This document shows, piece after piece, positions 63,419 to 64,000 of a stretch of 64,000 bases of DNA. Made by a program: the position numbers and the translations under genes. The DNA comes from Parapedobacter lycopersici. GTDB taxonomy: Bacteria > Bacteroidota > Bacteroidia > Sphingobacteriales > Sphingobacteriaceae. The stretch spans positions 1-64,000 of the forward strand of contig NZ_JAMSLW010000007.1 in NCBI RefSeq assembly GCF_024643285.1, given 5' to 3'. The notes beneath the pieces are model-generated. The model did not search any database and was not told the origin of the DNA. It saw only the letters and a list, made by a program, of their open reading frames with translations. Every line of letters begins with the position of its first letter. Positions within the stretch are counted from its first letter, which is position 1.

Positions 63419-64000
63419 TTATTCAACATCCCACCATAACAGCGTATACGGGCTGTCGTTGCCATCCAGGTACTGGCTTACCGCCTCATCCACCGCCGCC
63501 TTGCTGGCGTTGGTGATTGACGTTGGATAAGTAAGCCGTCGGATAAACGCCCCTTCCGGGATCAGGCCGCCGCTGTAATTCACCACATTCGGATATACCT
63601 TTGGATAGCCCGTCCTCCTGATCTCCGCCCAGGCTTCGCGGCCTTCGGGATAGATGGCGAGCCATTTCTGGATCATTATGCGCTCCAGTTTCTCGTCGGC
63701 ACCTGCGCCTTCATCCCATTTAACCGTAGTATGCGTCAGGATGCCGCCGTTGTTGTCCGGATTTTTGGGGTCGGTATAATCCGATGGGACAGCCGTTGCG
63801 TTATTCAGGTAATCGTCTACTCCGCCGACGTCATTCAGGTCAAATGACGCACGGACGCCGGACTCATAGAACTGCTGGGCCGTGCCGCCCATGTTCCAGC
63901 CCTTCAGCGCGCCTTCTGCCCGTAAAAAGTAACTCTCGGCTCCGTCCATGATCTTCACCGGCGTAGTCTGCTGGAAATTCGGTTTCGAAAAATTAACATA
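63419..64000 (-). CDS. SusD/RagB-family lipoprotein, C-terminal part (cut by window edge)
   Basis: Only the last ~193 residues are present; the frame continues unbroken to position 64000, where the window ends. The segment TTPVKIMDGAESYFLRAEGALKGW, spread over two exonic-like lines here (KIMDGAESYFLRAEG, ALKGWNMGGTAQQFY), and the late IMIQKWLAIYPEGREAWAEIRRTGYP are the SusD-like TPR signature. The protein caps a TonB transporter and binds oligosaccharides at the surface; the SusC partner is expected just beyond the right edge. Confidence 0.9.
   Translation of the reverse strand, partial: YVNFSKPNFQQTTPVKIMDGAESYFLRAEGALKGWNMGGTAQQFYESGVRASFDLNDVGGVDDYLNNATAVPSDYTDPKNPDNNGGILTHTTVKWDEGAGADEKLERIMIQKWLAIYPEGREAWAEIRRTGYPKVYPNVVNYSGGLIPEGAFIRRLTYPTSITNASKAAVDEAVSQYLDGNDSPYTLLWWDVE

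Overview
The window looks like a chromosomal stretch of a Bacteroidota bacterium of intermediate GC (roughly half), most likely a Sphingobacteriaceae-type organism (Parapedobacter/Pedobacter-like; this placement is inference). The evidence is promoters with the Bacteroidota TTTG-N19-21-TAnnTTTG signature, start codons mostly without purine-rich Shine-Dalgarno sites, a SusD/RagB protein, a CarboxypepD-regulatory TonB receptor, ThuA and DUF1080 proteins, and an atpDC pair separate from the other ATP synthase genes.

Layout. 1-4571: a noncoding edge with an 11-bp tandem repeat, a YicG-type membrane protein, peptide deformylase, exonuclease VII (xseA-xseB) and a dicarboxylate symporter. 4755-9603: a compact set with a DeoR regulator, flippase, pyruvyltransferase-family protein, methyltransferase, GT2 glycosyltransferase and a DUF3820 protein, suggesting surface-glycan synthesis. 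9626-12844: a lipoprotein, two convergent ThuA paralogs and a DUF1080 lipoprotein, which fits periplasmic 3-keto-sugar chemistry. 13086-15644: a membrane coiled-coil protein and atpD-atpC closed by a strong terminator.

15978-32082 is a complete branched-chain amino acid cluster: ilvE-ilvD-ilvB-ilvN-(DinB-like)-ilvC-(double ABC ATPase)-leuA-leuC-leuD-(citramalate/isopropylmalate synthase paralog)-leuB-ilvA. A hairpin and a good promoter after ilvC split it into an ilv half and a leu half. 32430-36347 is a class Ib ribonucleotide reductase cluster (nrdH-like, nrdI, nrdE, nrdF) behind a leader with DnaA-box-like sites. 36394-39521 is a TonB siderophore-type receptor with a DUF4198 protein behind a structured leader and a possible Fur-like operator. 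39887-49194 holds a Tat-exported Gfo/Idh/MocA oxidoreductase, HAD phosphatase, FAH-family enzyme, M23 peptidase, Bcp, an orphan exported protein, a phosphopantetheinyl transferase, dcd and prfB. 49437-60965 holds pgi, a tail-specific protease, a TPR protein, rarA, a frameshifted gluQ, a PQQ-propeller protein, a zinc metallopeptidase and ffh. 60990-64000 is the end of a sugar-uptake locus: partial SusD, CBM9-like protein and a cytochrome c-sugar dehydrogenase fusion.

Points most worth a second look: prfB is readable only through a programmed +1 frameshift; gluQ is broken by one extra C just before its KMSKS-type motif; an 11-bp tandem repeat occurs in two distant intergenic regions; BIME-like hairpins lie near prfB/pgi and prc; a second isopropylmalate synthase-like gene is probably citramalate synthase; class Ib RNR has a dense regulatory leader; and two non-biosynthetic genes sit inside the ilv-leu cluster. 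I saw no CRISPR array, prophage, insertion sequence, rRNA or tRNA gene.
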